Made by a program: the position numbers and the translations under genes
Part shown: positions 32,915-41,967 of the stretch, piece by piece
Layout: the number at the start of each line of letters is the position of its first letter
How positions within the stretch are numbered: position 1 is the stretch's first letter
Notes under the pieces: generated by a model
The model's database searches: none
Seen by the model: the letters and a program-made list of their open reading frames with translations, nothing else
Told to the model about the DNA's origin: nothing
Origin: SZUA-584 sp041656035
Lineage (GTDB): Bacteria > Bacillota > Clostridia > Christensenellales > SZUA-584
DNA: 42,332 bases
Assembly (NCBI GenBank): GCA_964586785.1
Contig: CAZPHS010000016.1
Location: 1-42,332 of the forward strand
Reading direction: 5' to 3'

Positions 32915-33889
32915 TTATATTGCCCAATCTATAACCACTCCGCCGTATGTTAAGCCGGAACCAAAGCCGACAAGGGCAACCCTGTCTCCTTTTACAAGCC
33001 AGCCTTTCTCATACGCGTCGCATATAGCAATCGGTATGGTAGCGGAGGAAGTATTGGCATACTCGTCAATGTCCAGAAAAAACTGTTCCTTGCCAATGTC
33101 CATTTTTCTTATAACAAAATCAATTATCTTTGCATTTGCCTGATGCATTATCACTTTATTAAAAGGCCTATCCCCGCACATGTCAAGAAGTTTTCTAAGC
33201 GTATCTTCCACAACGCCCACGGCGTACGTGAAAACTTCGGAGCCTTTCATCTTTAGATATTTTGTACCTTTTGACGGCTCGAATCCAAAAGGCGTCGGCT
33301 TTAACTCCTTTTCCAGCAGTATTACCTCTTCCCTGTCAGGCGTACCGCTCATCACAGGATAGCGCATGTTTGCGCGCCCGCTTCTTTTAAGCACCGCCGC
33401 GCCGGCTCCGTCGCCGAACAAAACGCATGTCGAGCGGTCCTCCCAGTCGATATAGCTTGAGATTACCTCGCTTGCGACAACAAGCGCGTAATCTATGTTA
33501 AGAGAGTCCATAAGGCTTGCCGCCGTAACCAGACCGAAAACAAATCCGGTGCATCCCGCGGATAAGTCCATGCACGCGCAATCGTCAATATCAAGCCGCT
33601 TTTGTATCTGGCTTGAAACCGAGGGCGTTAAACATTCGCCCGTAAACGTGCTCGCTATTATAAGCCTTATGTCGTCTTTTTTAACGCCGGCCATAGTCAG
33701 CGCGCGCAAGGCTGCGTCACTACCCAGGCTTATAGTCGTCTCGTCGGAAACTAAATAGCGCGTTTTTATGCCGGTGCGTTTGGTTATCCAGTCGTCGCTT
33801 GTGTCAACAATTTTCTCGAGTTCGAAATTAGTTACTTTTCGTTTGGGCACGCTTTTCGCTATACCCGCAATCTTGACAGGTGCAATCAA
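32915..33889 (-). CDS. fabH: 3-oxoacyl-ACP synthase III FabH
   Basis: 324 residues. The Cys-His-Asn triad is intact: C113 (LSAGCTGFVFGL), H249 (IMHQANAKI) and N279 (YANTSSATIP). It starts chains by joining an acyl-CoA to malonyl-ACP; whether it prefers acetyl or branched primers cannot be read here. The start appears to be TTG (33889-33887), three bases after the accA stop, with GAGAGGG inside the end of accA. Confidence 0.95.
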   Translation of the reverse strand: MIAPVKIAGIAKSVPKRKVTNFELEKIVDTSDDWITKRTGIKTRYLVSDETTISLGSDAALRALTMAGVKKDDIRLIIASTFTGECLTPSVSSQIQKRLDIDDCACMDLSAGCTGFVFGLVTAASLMDSLNIDYALVVASEVISSYIDWEDRSTCVLFGDGAGAAVLKRSGRANMRYPVMSGTPDREEVILLEKELKPTPFGFEPSKGTKYLKMKGSEVFTYAVGVVEDTLRKLLDMCGDRPFNKVIMHQANAKIIDFVIRKMDIGKEQFFLDIDEYANTSSATIPIAICDAYEKGWLVKGDRVALVGFGSGLTYGGVVIDWAI

Positions 33890-33892
33890 TTT

Positions 33893-34726
33893 TTACAGCC
33901 CTCTCATACCTAAAAATTTTTCATGCCGCATCTCAACCAACCTGCTGGCGGGTATTTTGGTCAGCCGGTTTAGTATTAAAACGCATTCGCGGCGTATATC
34001 GTTAACGCTCTCGTCCATGTTAAACCTGTCGAAACCCTCCGGCTCCTTTATTACGTTATCGACAATATTAAACTGCTTTAAATCATTCGCGGTCAATTTC
34101 AAGCTTTCGGCGGCGGTCTGGGCGAGAGAGCTGTCCTTAAACAGTATTGAAGCGCAGCCCTCGGGCGATATGACCGAAAAGTAGCTGTTTTCCATCATTA
34201 TCAGCCTGTCGGACAGCGACAAGGCAAGCGCGCCGCCGCTTCCGCCCTCTCCTATTATGATAGTGATAACGGGCGTCCTTAATGTGGCCATAAGCCGCAA
34301 ATGCTTTGCTATAATAAACCCTTGGCCTCTTGCCTCCGCCTCTATGCCCGGAAACGCCCCCGGAGTATCCACAAGACATATAACAGGCCTTGAAAACTTT
34401 TCCGCCTGATTAAGAGCGCGCATCGATTTCCTGTACCCTTCGGGGTGCGGCATACCGAAGTTGCACATCATACGTTCCTTGAGCGTGTGGCCTTTCTGCT
34501 GCCCTATAATAGTTACAGGCCATTTCTCAAACCAAGCGATTGCCGTTATTATTGATGGGTCGTCTCCGAAACAGCGGTCTCCCCTTGTCTCAAAAACACC
34601 GTGGAATAGTTTGGCGATGTAATCGCGCGCCTGCGGCCTGTTCTCTTTTCGGGCGTTGCGCACTCTTTCCCAAGGTTTATCTTTTATATTGGCAATGTTG
34701 ACTTCTTCTTTATTCACAGCCATCAT
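33893..34726 (-). CDS. accA: Acetyl-CoA carboxylase carboxyltransferase subunit alpha
   Basis: 277 residues of the crotonase-like carboxyltransferase fold. Signatures include DTPGAFPGIEAEARGQG, the IGEGGSGGALAL oxyanion region and SVISPEGCASILFKD. With AccD it moves the carboxyl group from carboxybiotin to acetyl-CoA. It is shorter at the N-terminus than Escherichia coli AccA, as is common in Firmicutes. Its ATG overlaps the accD stop (ATGA); a second ATG follows immediately and is an equally good start. Confidence 0.95.
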   Translation of the reverse strand: MMAVNKEEVNIANIKDKPWERVRNARKENRPQARDYIAKLFHGVFETRGDRCFGDDPSIITAIAWFEKWPVTIIGQQKGHTLKERMMCNFGMPHPEGYRKSMRALNQAEKFSRPVICLVDTPGAFPGIEAEARGQGFIIAKHLRLMATLRTPVITIIIGEGGSGGALALSLSDRLIMMENSYFSVISPEGCASILFKDSSLAQTAAESLKLTANDLKQFNIVDNVIKEPEGFDRFNMDESVNDIRRECVLILNRLTKIPASRLVEMRHEKFLGMRGL

Positions 34727-35586
34727 ACATTCCTTTTAGAACTGTTTATTAACCGCGGCATATCGGTTTTGCAATGAAGGGAAAGAATATCCGCCAATGT
34801 ATCGCGCATGTCCATTCGGTCAACTATGCGGTCTATAAGCCCATGCTCATAAAGATATTCCGCCGTCTGAAACCCTTCCGGCAATTCATCCTTAACCGTC
34901 TGCTGTATAACGCGAGGTCCGGCAAACCCTATCAAAGCTTTTGGCTCCGCGATGGTGATGTCTCCCTGCATGGCGAAGCTGGCCGTCACGCCTCCCGTCG
35001 TCGGGTGCGTTAAAACGTTTATGTGCAAGAGCTTATGCTTGCTGTGGCGCGCGAGCGCTATGGTCGTCCGCGACATCTGCAGCAAGGAATGTATACCCTC
35101 CTGCATACGCGCCCCGCCCGACGCGCAGAAAATAATAAGCGGAAGGTTGTTTATAATGGCGAACTCGGTTATAATTACTATTTTTTCGCCCACTACGGTG
35201 CCCATGCTGCCCATCATAAAGTATGAATCCATAACAGCCATGGCAGTCCGCAGTCCTTTAATTGTCGCCTTCCCTATAACCGCGCCTTCCTGTACGTTAG
35301 ACTTGGTCTTTTCGCTCGCTATTTTTGTTTTGTATCCGGGAAACGAAAGAGGGTCCTTGCTCTCTGCGTCCCTCTCTATTTCGATAAAGCTGCCGGAATC
35401 CGCAATCATATCTATTCTGTTGTATACGGGCTGACGAAACAAAAACCCGCAGAACGGACAGATAGAATAGTTCGCGTGAATAATATCCGCGGCCATCTCC
35501 TTGCCGCAATCACCGCAGCACAGCCTCTCTATATTATCCAAAGCTTTTGCGGCGCCCGCTTTTATATCCTCTTTAAACAGATTCAT
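34723..35586 (-). CDS. accD: Acetyl-CoA carboxylase carboxyltransferase subunit beta
   Basis: 287 residues. A four-cysteine zinc ribbon (C24, C27, C43 and C46) is followed by the carboxyltransferase fold with IIFCASGGARMQEG and a conserved HPTTGGVTASFAM. The subunit pairs with AccA. I set the start at ATG 35586 because GGAGG lies 5 bases before it; a GTG two codons earlier overlaps that site. It overlaps the end of accC by 14 bases. Confidence 0.95.
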   Translation of the reverse strand: MNLFKEDIKAGAAKALDNIERLCCGDCGKEMAADIIHANYSICPFCGFLFRQPVYNRIDMIADSGSFIEIERDAESKDPLSFPGYKTKIASEKTKSNVQEGAVIGKATIKGLRTAMAVMDSYFMMGSMGTVVGEKIVIITEFAIINNLPLIIFCASGGARMQEGIHSLLQMSRTTIALARHSKHKLLHINVLTHPTTGGVTASFAMQGDITIAEPKALIGFAGPRVIQQTVKDELPEGFQTAEYLYEHGLIDRIVDRMDMRDTLADILSLHCKTDMPRLINSSKRNV

Positions 35587-36940
35587 TACCACCTCCGAAA
35601 AAACGGTTATAAAACTGCTGTTCTATCCATTTGGTATGCACATTGCCGGAAACAAAATCATCATCGCACAGCATTGCGCGGGCAAACTTTGCGTTATGGC
35701 TTATGCCCTCTATAATCAATTCATCCAGCGACACTATGCTTTGCGCTATTGCCTCGCCGCGGTTTTCTCCGGCGCAGATAAGCTTTAACACCATAGAATC
35801 ATAAAAAGGCGAAATTTCGTCTCCGGCGCAAAAGCCCGTATCCACGCGCACACCGTATCCTCCCGGCAGGCACATCTTTTTTATAATTCCCGGAGACGGC
35901 CTGAACTTTTCGGATACGTTTTCCGCGTTTATGCGGCACTCAATCGCGTGACCTTTTTGCGCAAGCGTTTCCTGCTTAACGTTTATATGATGGGACAACG
36001 CCGCTTGTATCTGCGCCTTTATCAAATCAACGCCATATACGCACTCCGTTACCGTATGCTCAACTTGTATGCGTGTGTTCATCTCCATAAAATAAAAATT
36101 GTTTTCCGCAAGAAGGAATTCTACCGTTCCCGCGTTTTTGTAACCGACGCATTTGGCTATATCCACAGCCGTCCTTTGCATTTTGTCCAACACTGCGGAG
36201 TCAACATTGACCGCGGGCGCTTCCTCTATAAGCTTTTGATTTCTGCGCTGAAGGCTGCATTCACGCGTGCCAAGATGCAGTGTGTTCCCATATTCGTCCG
36301 CCAGCACCTGCACCTCAATATGCCTTGCCTTGGGCAGATACGCCTCTATATAAACCGCTTTGTCGCCAAAAGCAAGTTCGGCCTCGCGGCATACCAGCGG
36401 ATACTCGCGCTTTAATTCCTCCGCGCTGTTAATAACGCGAATGCCTTTGCCCCCGCCGCCCTTAGCAGCCTTTATCATGAGCGGAAAACCGGTTTTTTCA
36501 GCGGCGTCAAGCGCGCTTTTCAAGTCTTCTATCGCGCCGTCGGAACCGGGGACAACAGGGAACCCGTTTTCAATCATAATCTGCCTTGCTTTTTGCTTAT
36601 CGCCCATAAGATGCATGGCAGTCGCGTCCGGCCCGACAAAACGCAATCCCGCAGCCCCGCAGCTTTGCGCGAACTCGGCGCTTTCGGCCAAAAAGCCTAC
36701 ACCGGGATGAACGATATCCGCGTTATATATTCCCGCCGCGGCGATAAGCGCGTTTATGTTCAAATAACTTTTTTGCGCCGCGCGCGGTCCTATGCATACG
36801 CTGTAATCGGCAAGCCTGGTATGCATACTTCCCTCATCGTTTTCCGAAAATACGGCGACGGTTTTAAGCCCTAGTTTTTTGCATGTTCTGATGATTCGAA
36901 CCGCAATCTCTCCTCTGTTGGCCACAAGAACCGTATTCAT
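35573..36940 (-). CDS. accC: Biotin carboxylase subunit of acetyl-CoA carboxylase
   Basis: 455 residues, the standard length. The VANRGEIAVRIIRTCKKLG start, the ATP-grasp glycine loop KAAKGGGGKGIRV and the catalytic MEMNTRIQVEHTVTE segment are all present. It carboxylates biotin on AccB using ATP and bicarbonate. It begins one base after the accB stop and overlaps accD, so stoichiometric expression within the operon is expected. Confidence 0.97.
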   Translation of the reverse strand: MNTVLVANRGEIAVRIIRTCKKLGLKTVAVFSENDEGSMHTRLADYSVCIGPRAAQKSYLNINALIAAAGIYNADIVHPGVGFLAESAEFAQSCGAAGLRFVGPDATAMHLMGDKQKARQIMIENGFPVVPGSDGAIEDLKSALDAAEKTGFPLMIKAAKGGGGKGIRVINSAEELKREYPLVCREAELAFGDKAVYIEAYLPKARHIEVQVLADEYGNTLHLGTRECSLQRRNQKLIEEAPAVNVDSAVLDKMQRTAVDIAKCVGYKNAGTVEFLLAENNFYFMEMNTRIQVEHTVTECVYGVDLIKAQIQAALSHHINVKQETLAQKGHAIECRINAENVSEKFRPSPGIIKKMCLPGGYGVRVDTGFCAGDEISPFYDSMVLKLICAGENRGEAIAQSIVSLDELIIEGISHNAKFARAMLCDDDFVSGNVHTKWIEQQFYNRFFGGGNESV

Positions 36941-36941
36941 G

Positions 36942-37391
36942 CTACTTTTCCCTTGCGTATATAAAGAGCGAATCGTTTTCCAAAACCGGCTGACCGTCGG
37001 GTAAAAGCACGCGTTGTATGACGCCCGTCTTTGGCGCGCTGATTTCGTTCATCATTTTCATCGCCTCTATTATACAAACGGTTTCTCCTTTTTTTATATC
37101 GCAGCCTTCTTTTACAAACGGCTCGGCGCCGGGCTCTTTCGCCGCGTAAAACACGCCTGAAATAGGGGTGGCAATAACGTCGTCCGGATTTACGGTTTGC
37201 GTCTCTTCGGCGGGCGCTGCAATATTTTTCTGCGTTGCCCGGGTATTTGACATTTCATACGCTTCCCTTATCGGCGCGCCTCCGCAATTTCTCTCAAGGC
37301 ACAATTTAAAATCCTGAATCTGTATTTCAATTTTATCAAATGAAGATTCTTCGGCCTTTTCGATAAGGTTACATATCTTCTCAATATCCAT
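36942..37391 (-). CDS. accB: Biotin carboxyl carrier protein
   Basis: 149 residues. The C-terminal lipoyl/biotinyl domain has the biotin lysine K112 in EAMKMMNEI. A variable linker rich in Ala/Thr/Glu (about 45-75) separates it from the N-terminal helix. I chose the ATG at 37391 (MDIEKI) because AGGAG lies 7 bases upstream; an earlier in-frame start spans that site. First gene of the 11-gene acc-fab operon. Confidence 0.95.
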   Translation of the reverse strand: MDIEKICNLIEKAEESSFDKIEIQIQDFKLCLERNCGGAPIREAYEMSNTRATQKNIAAPAEETQTVNPDDVIATPISGVFYAAKEPGAEPFVKEGCDIKKGETVCIIEAMKMMNEISAPKTGVIQRVLLPDGQPVLENDSLFIYAREK

Positions 37392-37435
37392 CAAACCGCT
37401 CCTTTTATACAAACAAATATTAAAGCCGCCTTTAA

Positions 37436-37450
37436 GTTAGCAATGCTAAC
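37436..37450 (-). promoter_or_regulatory. Palindromic operator candidate of the acc-fab operon
   Basis: GTTAGCAATGCTAAC has perfect 7-bp arms about a single central base and lies about 17 bases downstream of the -10 box, in the leader. The TTAG...CTAA ends resemble a FapR site in outline, but the spacing and centre differ, so the regulator is unknown. No fapR or fabT gene is in the window. Confidence 0.55.
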
Positions 37451-37467
37451 GAGCATACGTCTACGCA

Positions 37468-37496
37468 ATAATATCGTGCGCATGTGCATATGTCAA
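37468..37496 (-). promoter_or_regulatory. Sigma-A promoter of the acc-fab operon
   Basis: On the minus strand a consensus TTGACA (37496-37491) and TATTAT (37473-37468) stand 17 bases apart, about 77 bases before the accB start. Confidence 0.8.
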
Positions 37497-37766
37497 TGTT
37501 GAATAATGGTCTTTTGTCACGAAAAAGTCAGAATTACCTCTCTAAATGTTACAAAATCATTAGAGCTTAGAGGCGTTTAGCGTTTTTTAAGGCGCTTTAA
37601 CGCATTAACATTCAACAATTTTCACGTTGAATTAAATTATTATCATAATCGAAATATTTAGCATATCTTAATATATTTTTAAATTAATATTGTTTGTTAA
37701 GTGTCCGACGCAATATAAAACTTGCGGGACGTAAAAAAGCTTTATGTCTTTGTTGTAAACCTATAA
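37497..37766. other. AT-rich spacer between the acc-fab promoter and the pckG end
   Basis: No credible gene on either strand. It holds a hairpin at 37703-37730 (GTCC and CGCAA pairing with TTGCG and GGAC around a 2-base bulge) and an imperfect inverted repeat near 37572-37602. Neither has a terminator-type T tract; function unknown. Confidence 0.5.
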
Positions 37767-37787
37767 GGGGCGCCCATAAGACGCCCC
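37767..37787 (-). terminator. Hairpin after pckG, probable terminator
   Basis: GGGGCG and CGCCCC arms with a 9-base loop lie 15 bases after the pckG stop. The following T stretch is poor on both strands, so efficiency is uncertain. Confidence 0.5.
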
Positions 37788-37802
37788 GTTTAATAATCAG
37801 TC

Positions 37803-39599
37803 TTACATATTATTTATACGTTCCTCAAGAGCGCTTAACTGATTTATTAGCTCCTGCGGCATTCTGTCGCCGAACTTGGCATAATACTCCTTTATAGATT
37901 CCACTTCTTCAAGCCACTCATCCTTTCCGACATAAAGAAGCTTTTCCATATCGGCGTCGCTTATATCAATACCATCTAAATACAACGCGCCTTTATCGGG
38001 CATATATCCTATCGGAGTCGCAACCGCTTTGCCTTCTCCCGAAACACGCTCAACAACCCATTTTAGAACGCGGCTGTTTTCGCCGAACCCCGGCCAAAGC
38101 CATCTCTCATTCTCGTCTTTCCTGAACCAGTTTACATAGAATATCTTAGGCAGTTTTCCGGCATCCGTTTTTTGGCTTATATCCAACCAGTGCTGAAGAT
38201 AATCGCATATGTTATAGCCGCAGAAAGGCAGCATGGCAAACGGGTCGCGGCGAACCTGGCCTATCTTTTCCGATATGGCCGCCGCCGTTATCTCGGAGCC
38301 CATTATTGAGCCTATAAACACGCCGTGATTCCAATCAAAGCTTTCATGCACCAGCGGTATGGTGTGCGGACGGCGTCCGCCTATAAGTATTGCCGATATG
38401 GGAACGCCTGCCGGGTCTTCCCACTCCGGAGCAATAACAGGACATTGCGACGCGGGCGCGGTAAAACGCGCGTTAGGATGCGCCGCTTTATCTTTGCTTT
38501 TCGGCGTCCAGTCTTTCCCTTTCCAGTCCACAAGATGCTCCGGCGCGTCCGTGCCTATGCCTTCCCACCAAACATCATTATCGTCGGTCAAAGCCACATT
38601 TGTAAAAATAGTGTCGCTTTTTATTGTCTTCATCGCGTTAGGATTGGAATCATCGGAGGTTCCGGGCGCGACACCAAAGAAGCCGTATTCCGGATTTATA
38701 GCATACAGTCTTCCGTCCGCCCCGAATTTCATCCATGCGATATCGTCGCCTATGGTTTCAACCTTCCATCCGGGTATTGTGGGAATCAGCATAGCGAGAT
38801 TTGTCTTGCCGCATGCACTGGGAAAAGCGCCGGTGACGTACTTTTTGTTGCCCTTAGGGTCGGTTATGCGCAATATAAGCATATGCTCCGCCAGCCAGCC
38901 CTCGTCCCTGGCCTGCACGGAAGCTATTCTTAGCGCAAAACACTTTTTACCTAAAAGCGCGTTGCCGCCGTAGCCGGAGCCGTAAGACCATATAAGGCGC
39001 TCCTCCGGAAAATGGCTTATGTACTTTTGTTCCATGGGCGCACACGACCAGGCGACATCCTCCTGCCCTTCTTTAAGCGGCGCGCCTACCGAATGCAGGC
39101 AAGGCACAAATTCGCCGTCTTCCCCGATAATATCAAGCACCGCGCTGCCCATGCGCGTCATAATGCGCATGTTTACAACAACATAAATGCTGTCGGTTAT
39201 CTCTACGCCTATCTTTGATATAGGCGAGCCTATAGGGCCCATTGAAAAAGGAATAACGTACATTGTTCTTCCCTTCATGCATCCATTGTAGAGGCCTGTC
39301 ATAGTCTTTTTCAGCTCCGACGGATCAACCCAATTGTTTGTCAGCCCAGCCGCGTCCCGCGTCTTAGAAGAAATATAAGTCCTGTCCTCCACCCGCGCCA
39401 CGTCTGAAGGGTCGCTCCTAAAAAGATAACATCCGGGGCGTTTTACCGGATCCAGCATCGTTGCGGCGCCGCTGTCCACCGCTTCTTTCAGAAGACGTTC
39501 GTTTTCTTCCAAAGACCCGTCGCACCAATAAACGCTGTCCGGCTGACATAGTTCTTCGACCTTCTTTATCCATTCAAGAAGCTTTTTGTGTTTGGTCAT
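37803..39599 (-). CDS. pckG: Phosphoenolpyruvate carboxykinase (GTP)
   Basis: 598 residues, the size and sequence type of GTP-dependent PEPCK and unlike the roughly 530-residue ATP enzyme. The kinase loop reads FPSACGKTNLAM with the hyper-reactive C263. Other signatures are IGDDIAWMKFG (Mn/Mg site), NPEYGFFGVAPGT and FPEERLIWSYGSGYGGNALLGKK at the substrate end (first part FPEERLIWSYGSG). It interconverts oxaloacetate and PEP. PEP is also the substrate of the PEP mutase at 14613. I chose the ATG at 39599 with AAAGGTG upstream over an in-frame start six codons earlier. Confidence 0.96.
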   Translation of the reverse strand: MTKHKKLLEWIKKVEELCQPDSVYWCDGSLEENERLLKEAVDSGAATMLDPVKRPGCYLFRSDPSDVARVEDRTYISSKTRDAAGLTNNWVDPSELKKTMTGLYNGCMKGRTMYVIPFSMGPIGSPISKIGVEITDSIYVVVNMRIMTRMGSAVLDIIGEDGEFVPCLHSVGAPLKEGQEDVAWSCAPMEQKYISHFPEERLIWSYGSGYGGNALLGKKCFALRIASVQARDEGWLAEHMLILRITDPKGNKKYVTGAFPSACGKTNLAMLIPTIPGWKVETIGDDIAWMKFGADGRLYAINPEYGFFGVAPGTSDDSNPNAMKTIKSDTIFTNVALTDDNDVWWEGIGTDAPEHLVDWKGKDWTPKSKDKAAHPNARFTAPASQCPVIAPEWEDPAGVPISAILIGGRRPHTIPLVHESFDWNHGVFIGSIMGSEITAAAISEKIGQVRRDPFAMLPFCGYNICDYLQHWLDISQKTDAGKLPKIFYVNWFRKDENERWLWPGFGENSRVLKWVVERVSGEGKAVATPIGYMPDKGALYLDGIDISDADMEKLLYVGKDEWLEEVESIKEYYAKFGDRMPQELINQLSALEERINNM

Positions 39600-39923
39600 A
39601 ATATTCACCTTTCGCAATTTTTTAAAACTAGAATTGCTTATAACATATACTAATCTTTGAAAAAAGTAAAGCGTTTATGCGCTTACCCCGCCGCAAATAC
39701 GGCTGTTTACGCCTGTTTTGACCGAAATAACGCAGTAATCGCGAATAACCAGTTGTTTCGCTATGCACTGATAAATGCATTCCGTATGTTGCGGTATGCA
39801 AGCGCACAATAACAATCCTGCATATCTGTAAATACATAGAATAAACTTTCAATTAGTCCGGAGTGCATAAATATAACTTTTACTGTTATCTTTGAAACGT
39901 AATTTAATTGATATGTTACTCTA
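39600..39923 (-). other. 324-base region without a gene upstream of pckG
   Basis: An open frame at 39628-39852 (minus) has no ribosome binding site and unconvincing composition. A small hairpin near 39666-39686 (AAGCG/CGCTT core) is followed on the minus strand by TACTTTTTT and may end transcription from the metallophosphoesterase gene or act in the pckG leader. A weak TTTACT/TATGTT promoter is possible just after it. Confidence 0.4.
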
Positions 39924-40841
39924 TTATGTAATGTTTATGTGGTATGTACCTCCCCTGTAATAATCGGAAAGCCTGGCCGGCCCCGCCAGCTCGTCTCTTC
40001 CTATATAAAGCGTTCCGTCCGGCTTTGTTTTAACACTCCATTTTACCAAAGTTATGTATCCTTTGTTTATCTCAACGGCAGTTATGCATCGCGGATGCAC
40101 GCAGCTTCCGTCGTTAAAATAGCGCGGCTCATTTGTATCCGGAAAAACCGGCCTGTGGGTATGTCCGGCAATAATAATTATATCTTTATCGCTCAGCCAT
40201 TTTATAAGCTTATCCTCCACCGATTTTTTTCTTTTATAATTCTTTGCCGTGCTTGTCGGGTCATTTACGCCAAAAAGCTCCAGCGGTCTCCATAAATACC
40301 TCACGAGCACTTTAGCGAGCCTCCACAGGCAACCGTTTAAAAAATCCGCCTGATGCCCATGCAAAAGGAATATCTCTCTATTGTTCGGTTTATGCAGCAA
40401 AACCAATCCTTCATATATTTTTATGTTCGGAAAGAGCGGTATTTTTTCGCCTTTGCGGGTATCAAAATACTGATACAGGTTATTCTCCAGGTATTGGCGC
40501 CTTCTTTTATCGATGTCATGATTGCCGTAAAGCATATGCAATCTGTTCTTTTGATAAAAACTAAACAGCAGCGCGTAAACATCTTTGTGAACATATATAA
40601 TGTCTTTCATGTTCTTGTTTTCCCAAAGTTCGTCGCCGTCGCCAAGCTCTATATATACGAAGTCTTCCTGATAGTATCGCGTAAGCGCCGCATAATATAT
40701 ATTTTTATTTTTGGAAAATGTATCGGCGTGGCTCCCGTCTCCGCGATGGCAATCGCTCATAAGAACAATTTTTGAATCATCGTTAATTATAATTCTATCG
40801 GCAGCGCCGTATACGACCGATATGCGCTTTAACCCGTACAC
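39924..40841 (-). CDS. Calcineurin-like metallophosphoesterase
   Basis: 305 residues with the ordered metallophosphoesterase motifs: D30 and H32 (MSDCHRGDG), GDGDE (67-71), GNHD (106-109), HGH (161-163) and GHTHRP near the C-terminus. Two metals and phosphoester hydrolysis are expected. The substrate is unknown; LpxH/YbbF-like and nucleotide or lipid phosphodiesterase roles are possible, though LpxH itself would be out of place in a Gram-positive. The start is GTG (40841-40839) behind a GGGGGG site at 6 bases. No membrane segment. Probably transcribed alone. Confidence 0.88.
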   Translation of the reverse strand: MYGLKRISVVYGAADRIIINDDSKIVLMSDCHRGDGSHADTFSKNKNIYYAALTRYYQEDFVYIELGDGDELWENKNMKDIIYVHKDVYALLFSFYQKNRLHMLYGNHDIDKRRRQYLENNLYQYFDTRKGEKIPLFPNIKIYEGLVLLHKPNNREIFLLHGHQADFLNGCLWRLAKVLVRYLWRPLELFGVNDPTSTAKNYKRKKSVEDKLIKWLSDKDIIIIAGHTHRPVFPDTNEPRYFNDGSCVHPRCITAVEINKGYITLVKWSVKTKPDGTLYIGRDELAGPARLSDYYRGGTYHINIT

Positions 40842-40993
40842 GCTTATCCCCCCCTAACGGCCGCATAAAGCTTTTCGTATTGCTTACATTATTGCGGCGC
40901 AACAACAGACAGCGCATTGTCAAAGCATAATAAGCCGTTAATTATAAATCATAATATTCATTTGATGTCCGTTTTGCTAACAGACTTAAAAAT

Positions 40994-41034
40994 ACGCTCA
41001 AAAAATGCCGTGAATACCGGCTACGGCTGAGCGT
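40994..41034 (-). terminator. Nested hairpin terminator after the HD-GYP gene
   Basis: On the minus strand an inner stem (GCCGT/ACGGC) followed by ATTTTTT lies inside an outer stem (ACGCTCA/TGAGCGT) followed by ATTTTTAAG. Two alternative stem-plus-T-tract structures make termination likely. Confidence 0.65.
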
Positions 41035-41081
41035 TTGTACTATATGGCTTTTGTTATTATTTTGTCATAAATATGTAACGC

Positions 41082-41858
41082 TTATGATAAATCCAATACT
41101 GTCTCCAACAGCTTTATTAATTCAAAAGAATATCTGCCCTTCTCATCTTTTAATATTTTGATAGCGTCATCCATTTTCTTAGGAGCCCTATAGGGGCGTC
41201 CGGATGTTATCGCGTCAACAGCGTCAGCAATCATTACAATTTTAGCGTTGCAAGATATCTCATCCGCTTTTAGCCCTTCGGGATATCCGCTGCCGTCGAG
41301 CCGCTCATGATGATGCAAAACGACATCCGTACATTCTTTCGGGAGACAAAAATGTTCAAGTGTCCTCGCTCCCAATTCGCAATGCCGGCGAACATAATTC
41401 ATTTCTATATCGTTAAGGCTCCCGGGTTTTGATATAATTGTTTTTGGTATTACCAGCTTCCCTATATCATGCAGTAACGCGCCAAGCCCCAAATTCCAAA
41501 GCTCTTTATAATTATATTTTAGTTCTGCCGCCAGCTTCATAGAAATAAGCGACACATTAATGGAATGTGTATATATCCAGTCTAAGTAGTTGCACAGCGC
41601 GTTAACGTATATTCCCCAAGGTTTATTTTCAGATTCAAATATGATATCCCCTAATATTATATTTGGCAGCTCAAAGCGTTCAGTATTGCGAATGTTCGCT
41701 TTTTTTGTAACCGTTCCGGCTTCTTTAGAGCTTATTATGTCTTCGGGATTATAATAACCGTGCTTTGTCAGCTTCTCCAAGACCTTACACGATACCTTTG
41801 TCCCCTTTCTAATCAGCAACTTAAAGTTTTCATCATAAATGTCTCGTTTTGCAATCAC
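41082..41858 (-). CDS. HD-GYP domain protein, probable cyclic-di-GMP phosphodiesterase
   Basis: 258 residues. Residues 1-75 are an N-terminal segment typical of stand-alone HD-GYP proteins. The HD-GYP domain (about 88-255) has LLHDIGKLVIP (H130-D131), RRHCELGARTLE, HHHERLDGSGYP (182-193) and the ADAVDAITSGRPYR signature. All metal and GYP residues are present, so hydrolysis of c-di-GMP to pGpG or GMP is likely. The start is GTG (41858-41856) with GGGAG 8 bases upstream. Expression is predicted to be set by a c-di-GMP riboswitch in its leader, which makes a feedback loop. Confidence 0.92.
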   Translation of the reverse strand: MIAKRDIYDENFKLLIRKGTKVSCKVLEKLTKHGYYNPEDIISSKEAGTVTKKANIRNTERFELPNIILGDIIFESENKPWGIYVNALCNYLDWIYTHSINVSLISMKLAAELKYNYKELWNLGLGALLHDIGKLVIPKTIISKPGSLNDIEMNYVRRHCELGARTLEHFCLPKECTDVVLHHHERLDGSGYPEGLKADEISCNAKIVMIADAVDAITSGRPYRAPKKMDDAIKILKDEKGRYSFELIKLLETVLDLS

Positions 41859-41878
41859 TTTTTTAGTCTCCCGATATT

Positions 41879-41907
41879 AAAAAAATAGGCAGGTGTAAGC
41901 CGCCTAT
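41879..41907 (-). terminator. Intrinsic terminator of the riboswitch expression platform
   Basis: ATAGGC(GG) and (CC)...GCCTAT arms on the minus strand are followed by seven T residues, 21 bases before the HD-GYP start. Its place between aptamer and gene marks it as the regulated terminator. Confidence 0.8.
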
Positions 41908-41967
41908 CTTCCGGTACTTTCAGTGCAAACTTAAAGGACGTCCATACTGATTATATGCTAAATCTTT

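Noticed and set aside
39628..39852. A 74-codon frame upstream of pckG
   Set aside because: No ribosome binding site, no recognisable domain, and it covers the probable pckG leader and a hairpin.
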